A DNA stretch of 64,000 nucleotides, taken from positions 33,916 to 97,915 of the forward strand of contig JAAZBB010000077.1 in assembly GCA_012514035.1 (NCBI GenBank), given 5' to 3'. The stretch comes from Lentisphaerota bacterium (GTDB taxonomy: Bacteria; Verrucomicrobiota; Kiritimatiellia; CAIQIC01; Lenti-01). Below are positions 48,979 through 58,284 of the stretch, piece after piece. The first letter of the stretch is position 1. Each line of letters starts with the position of its first letter. The translations under genes and the position numbers were made by a program. The notes under the pieces are model-generated. The model had not been told where the DNA came from. It searched no databases and saw only the letters and a list, made by a program, of their open reading frames with translations.

Positions 48979-50546
48979 ACGCCGGAAATCCAGCTCCCTC
49001 CGACGCCTCCGCGCCGCGCTGGGGCCGCATGCTCTTCAACCTGTTCTTCGCCAGCTTCGGCTATGTGGCGATCCGGATGCTGATCGCCCCCGTCCGCATC
49101 AAGCTGCTGACCTCCCTGCTGACCAAGGAAGACTACGGCCTGCTCACGCTGATCATGCTGACCGTGTCGTTCCTCACGCTGATCTTTTCGCTGGGCAGCC
49201 TGGAATACATGCTGAGGAAGCTGCCCGGCCGGCCCGCCGCCGACCAGTACCGGACGCTGCGGACGGTCATGTCCTGGTTCGGGCGGCTGGCCGCCGTGGT
49301 CGCCCTGGCCGGCGCGGGGCTGCTGCTGGTCTGGCAGCCCGGCAAGGTCGGGCTGGTTCCCCACCAGGTCGCCGCCTGCGCCCTGATCCTCTTCCTGACC
49401 GTGCACCTGACCCAGATCGTCTATTTCCTGATGGGCCGCTCCCAGTACGCCCAGTCGCGCCTGATGATGCTGCTGTACGCCGACGCCTGGTTCCTGCCGC
49501 TGCTCGGCTTCATGTGGTGGATGCAGATTGACATCAGTTTCATGCTCTGGCTGTGGACCGTCTGGCTGGCCGGCAGCCTCGCCGTCGCCCTGATCTGGGT
49601 CAAGCCCCGCAACCTGCTCGCCCAGGCGCCTTCCCGTCCGCTGCTGCGCGACATCCTGCGCTTCGGCATTCCCCTGATGCCCATGATCATGGGCGAATGG
49701 ATCTTCCAGATGCAGGACCGCTACATTCTGCTGGCCTTCACCAACCTCGAAACCGTGGCTGACTACACGCTGTGCTTCAACCTGGCCTGGGTAGGCACCG
49801 CCACCGGCACCGCCCTGCTCGATCTGCTGATCACCGAATTCTACAAGGCCCGCAACCGCGTGCCCGCCCGCCATCTGGACGACCTGACCGCCCATGCCCC
49901 CCTGCGCAAGGCCTTCACGATGATGCTGCGCTACGGCCTGCTCCTCGGCCTGCCGATCGTGCTGGCCCTGTGGATCGCCCGCGATCCGATCGTCCGCCTG
50001 CTCAGCTCCCCCCAGTTCGCGCAGGCGATCCCCCTGATGCGCTGGGTGGCGCCGCTGCCCGGCCTCTACCTGCTGGTCATCATCGCGGGCCGCACGCTCG
50101 TCGCCATGGACCGCGGAACCATCGTCGGCATCGGCACCCTGTGCGCCGCGGGCGTCAATCTGATCCTGAGCCTGCTGCTGACGCCGTGGCTCGCCGCGCG
50201 CGGCGTGGCCCTGTCCGGCTGCCTGGCCTACGGCGGCCTCGCCCTCTATCTCGGCTTCCGCGCCCGCCTGTGGTGCTGGGTGGACTGGACCGAGCTGCAC
50301 CCCGGACGGCTCCTGGCGTTCGTGCTGCTGTGTACCGGTGCGCTGCACGGTGCGGTGGCCGGCCTGCCCGGACATCCGCTCGCCGCCCTGCTGCTCGCCG
50401 GCGCGGCCTGCCTCGCCGCGATGCCCGGCCTAGGCCTCGCCCGGTTGGACGACATCCGCCATCTCCTCCAGACCATGCATGCCCCCGTCTCCGAACCCGG
50501 CGACGGCCCCGGATCCGGCGCGCCACCGCCTTTCCCGGACGCCTAG
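48975..50546 (+). CDS. Polysaccharide flippase (Wzx/MATE-like)
   Basis: The 523-residue protein has about 12-14 membrane helices and the polysaccharide-transporter fold (YVAIRMLIAPVRIKLLTSLLTKEDYG, quoted as LIAPVRIKLLTSLL; IPLMPMIMGEWIFQ; YILLAFTNLETVADYTLCF). It would flip lipid-linked glycan repeats across the inner membrane. Start GTG at 48975 overlaps the SDR stop. The end of the frame shares its stop bases with the convergent PIG-L gene (CTAG, 50543-50546). Confidence 0.88.
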   Translation: MNAGNPAPSDASAPRWGRMLFNLFFASFGYVAIRMLIAPVRIKLLTSLLTKEDYGLLTLIMLTVSFLTLIFSLGSLEYMLRKLPGRPAADQYRTLRTVMSWFGRLAAVVALAGAGLLLVWQPGKVGLVPHQVAACALILFLTVHLTQIVYFLMGRSQYAQSRLMMLLYADAWFLPLLGFMWWMQIDISFMLWLWTVWLAGSLAVALIWVKPRNLLAQAPSRPLLRDILRFGIPLMPMIMGEWIFQMQDRYILLAFTNLETVADYTLCFNLAWVGTATGTALLDLLITEFYKARNRVPARHLDDLTAHAPLRKAFTMMLRYGLLLGLPIVLALWIARDPIVRLLSSPQFAQAIPLMRWVAPLPGLYLLVIIAGRTLVAMDRGTIVGIGTLCAAGVNLILSLLLTPWLAARGVALSGCLAYGGLALYLGFRARLWCWVDWTELHPGRLLAFVLLCTGALHGAVAGLPGHPLAALLLAGAACLAAMPGLGLARLDDIRHLLQTMHAPVSEPGDGPGSGAPPPFPDA

Positions 50547-51292
50547 CGCCGCCGCCAGACCCGTTCCCCGCCGACGCGCCGCACATAGCGCCGGACATGG
50601 GCGTCCAGGTTCCCGGCCCCGGCAAACAGCATGGCCGTCTGCGACACGTAGGCCGCCGTCGCCGCCAGCCGGTCTTCCACATCCTCCGGCGACAGCGCAA
50701 TCCGGCGCGCCCGCCAGCGCCACGGCGGCCAGGCCTCCCGGCGCACCGCCCGCCACTTCCCCGCATAGGGATAATCCTCGTAGTAGAGCAGCGCGTCACC
50801 GTGAACCGCCTCGGCCGCGAGCCGGACCAGGCGGTGATCCACATGCCCGCCCGCCCCCAGCGGCGCCACCACCTCCTCCGCCGCCGGCAGGCGGCGGATC
50901 GCCTCCGTCCATTCGGCCCGAGCCGCATCCTCCGGGTGCGGCCGGCCATAGACGGCGCTCAGATCCGGATACAGCGGCTCGCCGGTCGCCGGATGCCGCC
51001 GATACATTGCGTCCGGAAGAGATTCGTGAAGGCTGTCCGCCCCCAGCCGGTTGCAGGCCCGGCGATCCTCTTCCCGACGCGCCGCGCAGGAATTGTCCAG
51101 CTTCCATTCCGCATGCAGCGCCCGGGCCAGCGGCGGCAGCGGCAACACCGGATCGCCCGCCGCCAGCGTCGCCACCAGCACTCGCTCCCCGCGCCGCACC
51201 CGCGCCGCCAGCTGCCCCCCGCACGACAGCACCGCATCGTCCAGATGCGGCGACAGATAAATGGCCTGATACGGTTTGGACACGGTACTCAT
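50543..51292 (-). CDS. PIG-L/LmbE-type N-acetylglucosaminyl deacetylase
   Basis: The 249-residue protein has AIYLSPHLDDAVLSCGG, the zinc-binding P-H-x-D-D motif of PIG-L deacetylases, then GERVLVATLAAGD, and a C-terminal VVAPLGAGGHVDHRLVR with the third ligand H-x-D-H. It would deacetylate an amino sugar in the glycan pathway. The ATG at 51292 is set by the conserved start of the domain; the track frame begins inside the palindromic array. The array (51293-51418) directly touches the start codon. Confidence 0.88.
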   Translation of the reverse strand: MSTVSKPYQAIYLSPHLDDAVLSCGGQLAARVRRGERVLVATLAAGDPVLPLPPLARALHAEWKLDNSCAARREEDRRACNRLGADSLHESLPDAMYRRHPATGEPLYPDLSAVYGRPHPEDAARAEWTEAIRRLPAAEEVVAPLGAGGHVDHRLVRLAAEAVHGDALLYYEDYPYAGKWRAVRREAWPPWRWRARRIALSPEDVEDRLAATAAYVSQTAMLFAGAGNLDAHVRRYVRRVGGERVWRRR

Positions 51293-51418
51293 CGGATTTC
51301 CGGATTTTCCACGCCATGGAAAATCCCGGCCCCCATTTTCCACGCCATGGAAAAAATAGCGATCGGTTTTCCACGCCATGGAAAACTTTTTCCACACCGT
51401 GGAAAATCCGGAAATCCG
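51293..51418. repeat. Phased palindromic array (four TTTTCCA...TGGAAAA units) inside a large inverted repeat
   Basis: Four 19 bp units TTTTCCAcgccaTGGAAAA sit at 51305, 51336, 51367 and 51388; the last is TTTTCCACaccGTGGAAAA. Spacing is 31, 31 and 21 bp, i.e. close to three, three and two DNA turns. The ends of the block are a perfect 21 bp inverted repeat (51293-51313 with 51398-51418, beginning CGGATTTCCGGATTTTCC). The block occupies the divergent promoter region between PIG-L and GT4 and ends at the PIG-L ATG. Units are too short and spacers too variable for CRISPR. Confidence 0.85.
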
Positions 51419-51485
51419 CACCGGAAACCCGTGGTCAACTTCCGCCTTGCGCGGCCGGAAGGCGCGTGATTGACTCCCCTGCGGT

Positions 51486-52688
51486 ATGCCGCCGCCCTTC
51501 TCCATGTCCTGGCTGTCCGGCGCCGCCGGACCGGCCCTGCGCCGCGCCGTCCGGCGGCTGCGGGGCCTCAACGAACGCTGCGTGGAATTGCCGCCGGCCG
51601 CCAGCGCCTCCCCGCGCGGGCGCGTCCTGCTGTCCTACATCGTGGATGCCGTTCTCGTCCGTACCGAACGCGACCTGCCCCACAGCCATCCCCATTTCTG
51701 GGAGACCTGGGCCATGGCGCAGGCCTTCCGCGAAGAAGGCTATGCGGTGGACGTGATCCACTGGACGCGGCGCGGCCCGCTCCCGCGCACCGATTACGAC
51801 ATCTATGTGGACGTCCGCCGCAATTTCGACCGCTATGCCGCCCAACTGCCATCCTCCTGCCTGAAGATCGCGCACATGGACACCGCCCATCATCTCGTGC
51901 ACAACGGCAACCAGCAGCGGCGGCTCGACGACCTGCGGCAGCGGCGCGGCATCGCCCTCGCCCCCTTCAAACAGATCGAAGCCAACCGCGCCGCGGAAAA
52001 CGCCGACCTGATCACCGTCCTCGGGAACGAGTTCACCATCGAGTCATTCGCCTTCGCCGGCAAACCGATCCGCCGCATCCGACTGTCCAACGCTTTCGAG
52101 TATCCGTTTCCGGACGGGCGCGACCTGGCCGCCGCCCGCCGCCGGTTCCTGTGGCTGGGCAGCGAGGGCTTTGTCCACAAGGGCCTCGATCTCGTCCTCG
52201 AAGCCTTCGCCGGTCTGCCGGACCTGCACCTGACGGTCTGCGGCCCCATCGAACGGGAACCCGCCTTCCGCAAAGCGTTTGCGGACCTGTTGTATAGAAC
52301 CCCAAACATTCTCACCGCGGGCTGGGTGGATGTCGCCGGCCCGCGCTTCCGCGAACTGGCCCTCGAATGCCTCGCCATGGTCTATCCCTCCTGCTCAGAA
52401 GGCGGGGGCGGCTGCGTCCTCACCGCCATGCATGCCGGCCTGATTCCCGTGGTCACCCGGGAAGCCAGCGTGGACATCGCCCCGGACCGCGGGGTGGCCT
52501 TGCCGGACGCCTCGGTGGAATCCATCCGGACCGCGGTCCTGAACCTGTCCGCCGCGCCGCCCGCCGACCTGGAGGCCATGGCCCGCGCCGCGTGGACCTG
52601 GGCGCGGGAATTCCACACCCGCGAACGCTTTCGCCGGGAATACCGCGCTTTCGTCCGGGAACTGGATTCGTGCCGCAAGAAAGGCTGA
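51486..52688 (+). CDS. GT4-type glycosyltransferase
   Basis: The 400-residue protein has a GT-B fold: an N-terminal part with RVLLSYIVDAVLVRTERDL and YDIYVDVRRNFDR, and a C-terminal donor part with RRFLWLGSEGFVHKGLDLVL, and VYPSCSEGGGGCVLTAMHAG. The second Glu of the usual E-x7-E donor motif is replaced (S-E-G-G-G-G-C-V-L-T), so this is a divergent subfamily. The first start is used; MSWLSG at 51504 is an alternative. No Shine-Dalgarno sequence is seen. It lies 67 bp past the palindromic array. Confidence 0.85.
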   Translation: MPPPFSMSWLSGAAGPALRRAVRRLRGLNERCVELPPAASASPRGRVLLSYIVDAVLVRTERDLPHSHPHFWETWAMAQAFREEGYAVDVIHWTRRGPLPRTDYDIYVDVRRNFDRYAAQLPSSCLKIAHMDTAHHLVHNGNQQRRLDDLRQRRGIALAPFKQIEANRAAENADLITVLGNEFTIESFAFAGKPIRRIRLSNAFEYPFPDGRDLAAARRRFLWLGSEGFVHKGLDLVLEAFAGLPDLHLTVCGPIEREPAFRKAFADLLYRTPNILTAGWVDVAGPRFRELALECLAMVYPSCSEGGGGCVLTAMHAGLIPVVTREASVDIAPDRGVALPDASVESIRTAVLNLSAAPPADLEAMARAAWTWAREFHTRERFRREYRAFVRELDSCRKKG

Positions 52689-52691
52689 TGC

Positions 52692-53648
52692 ATGGAAACG
52701 CCGTCGTCCCCCTCCCGCCCCCATGTCTGGGCCGTTGTACTCGGATACAACCACCCCGATGTTACCATCGATTGCCTGCACAGCCTCGCCCGGGTGGATT
52801 ACCGGCCGTTCACCGTGCTGTACGTGGACAACGGCAGCGAGATGTCCGCTTGCCGGCAGGTCATGGACAGCGTCCCGGGCTGCGGCGTGCTGCGGCTGGA
52901 GCCCAACGCCGGCGTTTCGGGCGGCTTTAATGTTGGCATCCGCCACGCCCTGACCCACGGGGCGGAATATGTCCTCATCCTGAACAACGACACCACGGTC
53001 GAGCCCGGCTTCGCCAGACATCTTGTCACCGCCGCCCTGGAGCATCCCCGCGCCGGTCTGCTCGTGCCCAAGATCTACTACCACGGCCACCCCGATACGA
53101 TCTGGTCCGCCGGCTCCGTATTCCGGCGCTTTCCCCCCGTGGTCACCATGCGCAAAACCCGCGGGTCCGACGACGGCCGCTTCGACCGGCCCTGCAACTT
53201 GGACTATGCCACGTTCTGCGTCATTATGTTCAGCCGCGCCATGCTCGAAACCACCGGCCTGATGGACCCCGACTACCACTTCATGTATGAAGACTATGAC
53301 CTGTGCCTGCGCGCGCGCGAAGCGGGATTCGGCATCCGCTACGTGCCCGATGCGCATGTTTGGCACAAAATCTCCAAGACCACCGGCGCCGGCACCCCCA
53401 ACCCCACATTTTGGCACAACTACGGCCGCAGCGAATCCATCTTCCGCCGGAAGTTCCACCGCCACCGCTGGCTGACCGGCTGGATCCACGCCACCTACAT
53501 CGTGGCGCGCTTCGTCTTCGAAGGCAACGGGTATGGCCTCCGGCCCTATCTCCGGGGCTGGCGGCAAGGCGCGCGCGATCCCCTCCATCCCCCGCCGCGC
53601 ACCCAGGAGGCCAGCCGCACTTTCAGCCAAGTATTAAGGCCGCAGTAA
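52692..53648 (+). CDS. GT2-family glycosyltransferase (rhamnosyltransferase-like)
   Basis: The 318-residue protein has the GT-A signature: VVLGYNHPDVTIDCLHSL, VLYVDNGSE, NAGVSGGFNVGIRHA, and the donor-site LILNNDTTVEPGF. Later motifs are NLDYATFCVIMFSRAML and FMYEDYDLCLRAREAGF, typical of WbbL/rhamnosyltransferase GT2s. It follows the GT4 gene after 3 bp, so the two are co-transcribed. The acceptor is a surface glycan lipid, by context. Confidence 0.9.
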   Translation: METPSSPSRPHVWAVVLGYNHPDVTIDCLHSLARVDYRPFTVLYVDNGSEMSACRQVMDSVPGCGVLRLEPNAGVSGGFNVGIRHALTHGAEYVLILNNDTTVEPGFARHLVTAALEHPRAGLLVPKIYYHGHPDTIWSAGSVFRRFPPVVTMRKTRGSDDGRFDRPCNLDYATFCVIMFSRAMLETTGLMDPDYHFMYEDYDLCLRAREAGFGIRYVPDAHVWHKISKTTGAGTPNPTFWHNYGRSESIFRRKFHRHRWLTGWIHATYIVARFVFEGNGYGLRPYLRGWRQGARDPLHPPPRTQEASRTFSQVLRPQ

Positions 53649-53665
53649 GGAATCCATCTGAATCT

Positions 53666-54709
53666 TCATGCCCAGGCCAGGTCGTCTCTAAGCAAGCCGG
53701 ACTCCCGCAACTGAGCCAGGACTTTGAGCCGCATATAATTCGACTCCCTGAAATTGGCGTTCTGGAAATTCATCGCTTGCAGTCCGTCGCGCAATTCGCT
53801 GATGGTATCCCGCAACTTGGCCTGCGGCTGGTGATCCGGCGCCAGCTTCTTGAACAGATCGAAGCAAACCTTGTAAGACCGCTTGTCGGGGGGGGCGTCA
53901 CGGTTAACGGAGATTTCGACCCCGGCAATGACGTCCGCCACGGTCTGTGCCAATTCCTTTACCTGAAAATTCCATTCGTTGCATCCTGCATTAATAGCCA
54001 GGAAATTCCCGCCCACTGCGGCATCGCGGCGGATGGCCCACTCGATGGCACGGGCCATGTCGCGGATGCTAATCAGCGGCCGCCACGGCGTGCCGTCGCT
54101 CAAAATGGTAATTGTCCGACTGGCCACGGCACACGCGACAAAATCATTCAGCACAAGATCCAGACGCAGGCGAGGGCTCATGCCGCAGGCGGTGGCAAAA
54201 CGCAAGCACGTCACTTTGAATCCATCCGATGCCAGCGGTTGAAGCCCCTGTTCCGTCATCACCTTCGACTTGGCATAGGCCGTCAACGGATTCAAGGCGT
54301 CCTGTTCCGTGCGGGGACCACCCTCGGCATAACCGTACATGCTGCAACTGGAGGCAAAAACGAATGCAGACACGCCGGCCTCGCGAGCCCGACGGGCCAG
54401 TTCAACACTGGCACGATAATTGATGTCGTATGTCATGGCCTCATAGGCTTTGCCCATCGGGTCATTGGAAATGGCCGCCAAGTGGACAACGGCATCCACA
54501 TCCTTCAGCAACTCGCCCGGACAATTTCGGACATCGGCAAAGTGCTGCCGGTTCAGACGACACTCCGGCAGGAGATGCGCATGGGTCAGACAATGCGCAA
54601 AATATCCCATATCCAGTCCCGCCAGCATTGAATTCGGATAAACCGATCGAAGATGCGCAATCACCGCGGGCCCGATATACCCCATATTTCCGGTCACTAA
54701 TATATTCAT
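53666..54709 (-). CDS. NAD-dependent sugar-nucleotide epimerase/dehydratase
   Basis: The 347-residue extended SDR has TGNMGYIGPAVIAHL, HLAAISNDPMG, the catalytic SSCSMYGYAEGG and YAKSKVMTE. This sub-group (SSCSxYG with SNDPxG) is frequent in LPS loci next to C-methyltransferases and RfbC-like epimerases. It may carry out a reduction or dehydration step for a branched deoxysugar; the exact reaction is unknown. AGGAG precedes the ATG. It follows the large membrane protein on the minus strand (12 bp gap). Confidence 0.85.
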   Translation of the reverse strand: MNILVTGNMGYIGPAVIAHLRSVYPNSMLAGLDMGYFAHCLTHAHLLPECRLNRQHFADVRNCPGELLKDVDAVVHLAAISNDPMGKAYEAMTYDINYRASVELARRAREAGVSAFVFASSCSMYGYAEGGPRTEQDALNPLTAYAKSKVMTEQGLQPLASDGFKVTCLRFATACGMSPRLRLDLVLNDFVACAVASRTITILSDGTPWRPLISIRDMARAIEWAIRRDAAVGGNFLAINAGCNEWNFQVKELAQTVADVIAGVEISVNRDAPPDKRSYKVCFDLFKKLAPDHQPQAKLRDTISELRDGLQAMNFQNANFRESNYMRLKVLAQLRESGLLRDDLAWA

Positions 54710-54721
54710 GAGTCTCCTGGT

Positions 54722-56350
54722 TTATTCCGTAGATGGCAAATGAACTGTTGTCGCAGACTCGTATCGGTTGACCTTGTCATCCCGTTTCTTTTCGTAAACC
54801 ATAAAACGCCTGCTGGACAACTGATCATTCACATGGAATTGGGTATTCAGAATATGTTGCAGAACCGGACGGCCATTCAGCAAAGGCTTCACCAGTTGAG
54901 CCGCTTCAGGCCAGATGTCCTGAACTTCTTCGAAAACATAAAACCGCACTTCCGGCCTTTGCAAGGCAAGCTCCAACTCTTCAAGCAGGGTCGCCCACAG
55001 CGGGTTGTGGGGATAGGTGGCCGACAAGAGAACATACATGCCGTTTGGATATGGGTATGGAGACACCCGCTCAAGTGCAACCAGGATGTTTTGTCCTTGA
55101 TAATCAAATACCACGGCCGTTTCCCGAGGGCGGAGAACAGATTTCATTTGCCGGCCAAGCTGGGTGCCCGGAGTCGGCGCCCAACTCCATGGACGCCAAA
55201 ATCCACCCTCCGGACGCTGCATCCCAACGCCCGCCATGAAAAGGGCAAACATAAAAAGACCTGCCGTGCACCAGGCCAACACCGTTCGCTTGCGCAGTTC
55301 CAGTTTTTGCGCCCACGGCACCTGCACCAGTATGATTCCCGCATTCAGGGCGAAAGCCCATTGCAGCGGGATGCAGTGGTACACCGTGCCCTTGTACTGC
55401 ATCCAGACTATGGCGACCGAGGCGACCAAGATGGCCAGACCGAAAATCATCAGACGGCTTGGCGAGAACTTGTCGGCCCGCTTACGATTTGCTGCAAACC
55501 ATGAAATCAAGGCCACCACAAACAAGAAAGAGCAAAAGGGAGATCCCCGGGTTGATACATTACGAACAATGTACAAGGCCAGCTCTCCGGGCGACAACTG
55601 CCACGTGCTGTAGGAAGAACTGGTAAAGTGCACGCCCCATCTCCAAAACCCTTCAACCGCTCCGTTCTTCCAAAGCCACCCCCCGGCCAATAGCACGGGC
55701 ACACAACCTCCCGCACCGCATGCAATCAAGCGGACCCAGGTTTGACCTCGGAACAACTCGCGCCAGACAGCCCAAAGAACCGCGACAAAGCCAAGTGGCC
55801 AAACCGTAGGCTTGATCAATACCCCTGTTGCCATGCCAATGCCCGAGGCGATATACCATGGAACCGACACCGGCTGATCTGCGTTGGCCCCACGAATCCA
55901 AGGCAGGAGGCCCAGCAGGATGGCCGGTGCCGCAAAGCTTTCGCGCTGGGCCGTATTGCCCATGCCTCCCATGTAGTAGCTTAATAAATATGCACTGACG
56001 CACAGCAGACGCACGGCGAAACCCGCCTTTGCCTCGCGTAAGATAAATAGCAGCGCAAAACAGGCGGAAAAGACGAATATCGAATCAAGCACCCGCAGAC
56101 CGACCGCCGAACTCCCGCTGATCAACCTGGCCAGATAGTGTATCCCGTATATCCCAGGCCAATTGAATTCCGGAATATCGACATATGGTCTCAGTCCCTG
56201 TGATACTTCAAAAACAATCCGATGAAATTGGCCATGGTCTTCCCAAAGCGGCCAATGCCCGTAAAAAGAAACAAAAAAGACAACAATAACAACAAAGGAA
56301 AACAGTGCCCCCGAATACGCAGAACAGGCTCTGAGGATTCCCTTTCTCAT
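54722..56350 (-). CDS. Multi-pass membrane protein, glycosyltransferase-39-like
   Basis: The 542-residue protein has about 10-11 hydrophobic helices. An early loop reads PLWEDHGQFHRIVFEVSQGL and RPYVDIPEFNWPGIYGIHYL, with acidic residues where PMT-type enzymes hold their catalytic Asp. The last 130 residues are soluble (VFDYQGQNILVALERVSPYP). It is a candidate lipid-linked sugar transferase or polymerase. It is the first gene of a short minus-strand operon with the SDR, behind a TTGACG-16-CATAGT promoter. Confidence 0.75.
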   Translation of the reverse strand: MRKGILRACSAYSGALFSFVVIVVFFVSFYGHWPLWEDHGQFHRIVFEVSQGLRPYVDIPEFNWPGIYGIHYLARLISGSSAVGLRVLDSIFVFSACFALLFILREAKAGFAVRLLCVSAYLLSYYMGGMGNTAQRESFAAPAILLGLLPWIRGANADQPVSVPWYIASGIGMATGVLIKPTVWPLGFVAVLWAVWRELFRGQTWVRLIACGAGGCVPVLLAGGWLWKNGAVEGFWRWGVHFTSSSYSTWQLSPGELALYIVRNVSTRGSPFCSFLFVVALISWFAANRKRADKFSPSRLMIFGLAILVASVAIVWMQYKGTVYHCIPLQWAFALNAGIILVQVPWAQKLELRKRTVLAWCTAGLFMFALFMAGVGMQRPEGGFWRPWSWAPTPGTQLGRQMKSVLRPRETAVVFDYQGQNILVALERVSPYPYPNGMYVLLSATYPHNPLWATLLEELELALQRPEVRFYVFEEVQDIWPEAAQLVKPLLNGRPVLQHILNTQFHVNDQLSSRRFMVYEKKRDDKVNRYESATTVHLPSTE

Positions 56351-56361
56351 ATTGTGAGGAA

Positions 56362-56389
56362 ACTATGGTTCCAAAGGGTACACCGTCAA
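56362..56389 (-). promoter_or_regulatory. Promoter of the membrane protein/SDR operon
   Basis: Minus strand TTGACG, 16 bp spacer, CATAGT, 11 bp before the ATG at 56350. Very short leader, no clear Shine-Dalgarno sequence. Confidence 0.5.
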
Positions 56390-56840
56390 TGGAAATTTCA
56401 CAAAGACGCTGTGCCGGCACATTGGACCATGTCTCTGACATGCGGTTCACCAGCGTCCCGGCTTCTCCCTGGAACGTTTTAATTAATCCCGGAATGGGCA
56501 TCATGGCCTCCAGCACGGCATGCAACCGGCACCCGCCAATCCCAAACGCCCACCAAAGCCCCGAAGTCAAATCGGGCCGGGAACCGCCGAAGGGAGTAAG
56601 GACGCCAAGTTTGCGCAGGCACAATCCGGCCGGATCCGGAAAGCCTCATGGTTCATCCCAAAACCCATGGGGCGATGCCGGCGCGCTGCAGCCAATCCCA
56701 TCCCGCCATGACAACAATGAGTATTTCCGCACCTCATGTCCGTTGCCGCTTGCTTTTCGAGAGGATGATCATTCATCAATGTTTCATGGCCCGGATGCCG
56801 GATGCTTGACCCTCGTTTTTGTTCCATGTTAGAAGTATTC
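56390..56840. other. About 450 bp without a gene between divergent operons
   Basis: The track frames here (155 and 138 residues) show no motif and overlap each other. Lower GC than the neighbours. At its right end TTGACC (56806-56811), 17 bp spacer and TTAGAA precede the lipoprotein ATG by 6 bp; AGAAG there could also serve as a weak Shine-Dalgarno sequence. Confidence 0.5.
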
Positions 56841-57449
56841 ATGAACTTAACAAATGCCCCTTGCTGGAAATTCCGTTTTTTGCCTTGCCTGCTCGTTGGC
56901 ATTCAACTGATCGTTTCCGGTTGTGAATTGGATGGATTATCCAGCTCATCAGACTCCGGCAGCGCGGTCATCACCATGAACGAATTGAATGAGGTGGCCG
57001 TCGAGCCTCCCGCATCAGCGGAACCGGCATCTGCTCCAACGGATGCAGAAGAGTCTTCTTCCCCTGCCGCTCCAGCTCCCGCGCCAGCGGCTCAGCCAAG
57101 GGCATCATTTTTATGGGAACCCAGAGCCAACAGTGTGCGGGTCGTGATTCCGTCCAGTCTGCCGCACTGGAGATTTGGCATCGGTTCCCGACGCTTGCAT
57201 CATGATCTTTACGGTCCGGATTACAGCGGTGGCAACCGGGAAATCAACATGGAATACGTCCTCCCGGGAAACGGAGCCAGCTGGCGACAGAAATCTCTGA
57301 ATGCTGGAGATGATGGCACCTTGATGGTGTTCATTAATACGCGAGATGTGGAAACGGGCAGCTTAAAAAACGCCGGCTGGCGCATCATGGATGCGACCCG
57401 GGTGCAATCGGGTGATGGTGACCGTCTCAAGCCGGGTGAAAACCGATAA
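56841..57449 (+). CDS. Lipoprotein of unknown function
   Basis: The 202-residue protein has a signal peptide with a good lipobox LIVSGC (Cys28), a low-complexity Pro/Ala linker (about 65-100), and a C-terminal domain with RANSVRVVIPSSLPHWRFG and GASWRQKSLNAGDDGTLMVF. I recognise no family. The base composition is lower in GC than the glycan genes around it. It lies just upstream of the rfbF cassette, so a role in export or assembly of the glycan is possible. An earlier ATG at 56826 is less likely. Confidence 0.65.
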   Translation: MNLTNAPCWKFRFLPCLLVGIQLIVSGCELDGLSSSSDSGSAVITMNELNEVAVEPPASAEPASAPTDAEESSSPAAPAPAPAAQPRASFLWEPRANSVRVVIPSSLPHWRFGIGSRRLHHDLYGPDYSGGNREINMEYVLPGNGASWRQKSLNAGDDGTLMVFINTRDVETGSLKNAGWRIMDATRVQSGDGDRLKPGENR

Positions 57450-57501
57450 ATCCGTCTGAAATGTCAAAATCCATTTCCCCGATTGATGCAGGAGAATACG
57501 T

Positions 57502-58278
57502 ATGAAAGCAGTCATCCTGGCGGGGGGGTATGGTTCCCGCCTGAGCGAGGAAACCACGGCCCGCCCCAAGCCGATGGTGGAAATCGGCGGCAAGCCGATT
57601 CTCTGGCATATCATGAAAATCTACTCTGCCCACGGCATTGACGATTTCGTGGTCTGCTGCGGCTACAAGGGCCATATGATCAAGGAGTACTTCGCCAACT
57701 ACTTCCTGTACAATTCGGATGTCACCATTGATCTAAAGCGCAACAAGACCACCATCCACCAGCACACGGTCGAACCCTGGCGCATCACCCTCGTGGATAC
57801 CGGCGAAAACAGCGGCACGGGCGGCCGCCTGAAACGAGTGGCTCCCTATCTGGACAACGAAACCTTCTGCTTCACCTACGGAGACGGCGTCAGCAACGTG
57901 GACATCCGCCGCACCATCGCCTTTCACCATGAGCAGAAGGCCCTCGCCACCATGACGGCCGTGCAGCCGCCCGGGCGGTTCGGCTCCTTCCGCCTGGCCA
58001 AGGGCCAGGTCCGCATCGCTTCCTTCCGCGAAAAACCCCAGGGCGACAACGCCTGGGTCAACGGCGGATTCTTCGTCCTCGAACCCGGGGCGCTGGACTA
58101 CATCGAGAACGACGCGACGTTCTGGGAGGCCGATCCGATGGAGCGCCTGGCCCGGGATGGCCAGCTGGTCGCCTGCCAACACGACGGCTTCTGGCAGTGC
58201 ATGGACCACCTGAAGGACAAGATTGATCTCGACCGGATGTGGACCGAAGGCCACGCTCCCTGGAAAGTGTGGGAGTGA
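57502..58278 (+). CDS. rfbF: Glucose-1-phosphate cytidylyltransferase
   Basis: The 258-residue enzyme makes CDP-glucose from CTP and glucose-1-P, the entry to CDP-deoxysugars. It begins with the nucleotidyltransferase motif [20 protein letters not shown] and has [13 protein letters not shown], the family block [13 protein letters not shown] and [18 protein letters not shown] precedes the ATG. A CDP-glucose 4,6-dehydratase (rfbG) is not in the window, so the cassette must be completed outside it or use the neighbouring SDR. First gene of a run continuing to 60041 and beyond. Confidence 0.95.
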   Translation: MKAVILAGGYGSRLSEETTARPKPMVEIGGKPILWHIMKIYSAHGIDDFVVCCGYKGHMIKEYFANYFLYNSDVTIDLKRNKTTIHQHTVEPWRITLVDTGENSGTGGRLKRVAPYLDNETFCFTYGDGVSNVDIRRTIAFHHEQKALATMTAVQPPGRFGSFRLAKGQVRIASFREKPQGDNAWVNGGFFVLEPGALDYIENDATFWEADPMERLARDGQLVACQHDGFWQCMDHLKDKIDLDRMWTEGHAPWKVWE

Positions 58279-58284
58279 GTCATC

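Noticed and set aside
51305-51406. CRISPR array
   Set aside because: Repeats are only 19 bp, intervening segments are 12 or 2 bp, and no cas gene is present; palindromic phasing fits a protein-binding or repeat element better.
49772-51469. 565-codon plus-strand frame
   Set aside because: Overlaps the flippase in another frame and the PIG-L gene in antisense; Arg/Pro-rich, no motif.
56365-56832. 155-codon plus-strand frame upstream of the lipoprotein
   Set aside because: Contains the divergent promoter of the minus-strand operon, lacks any motif, and overlaps a competing frame on the other strand.
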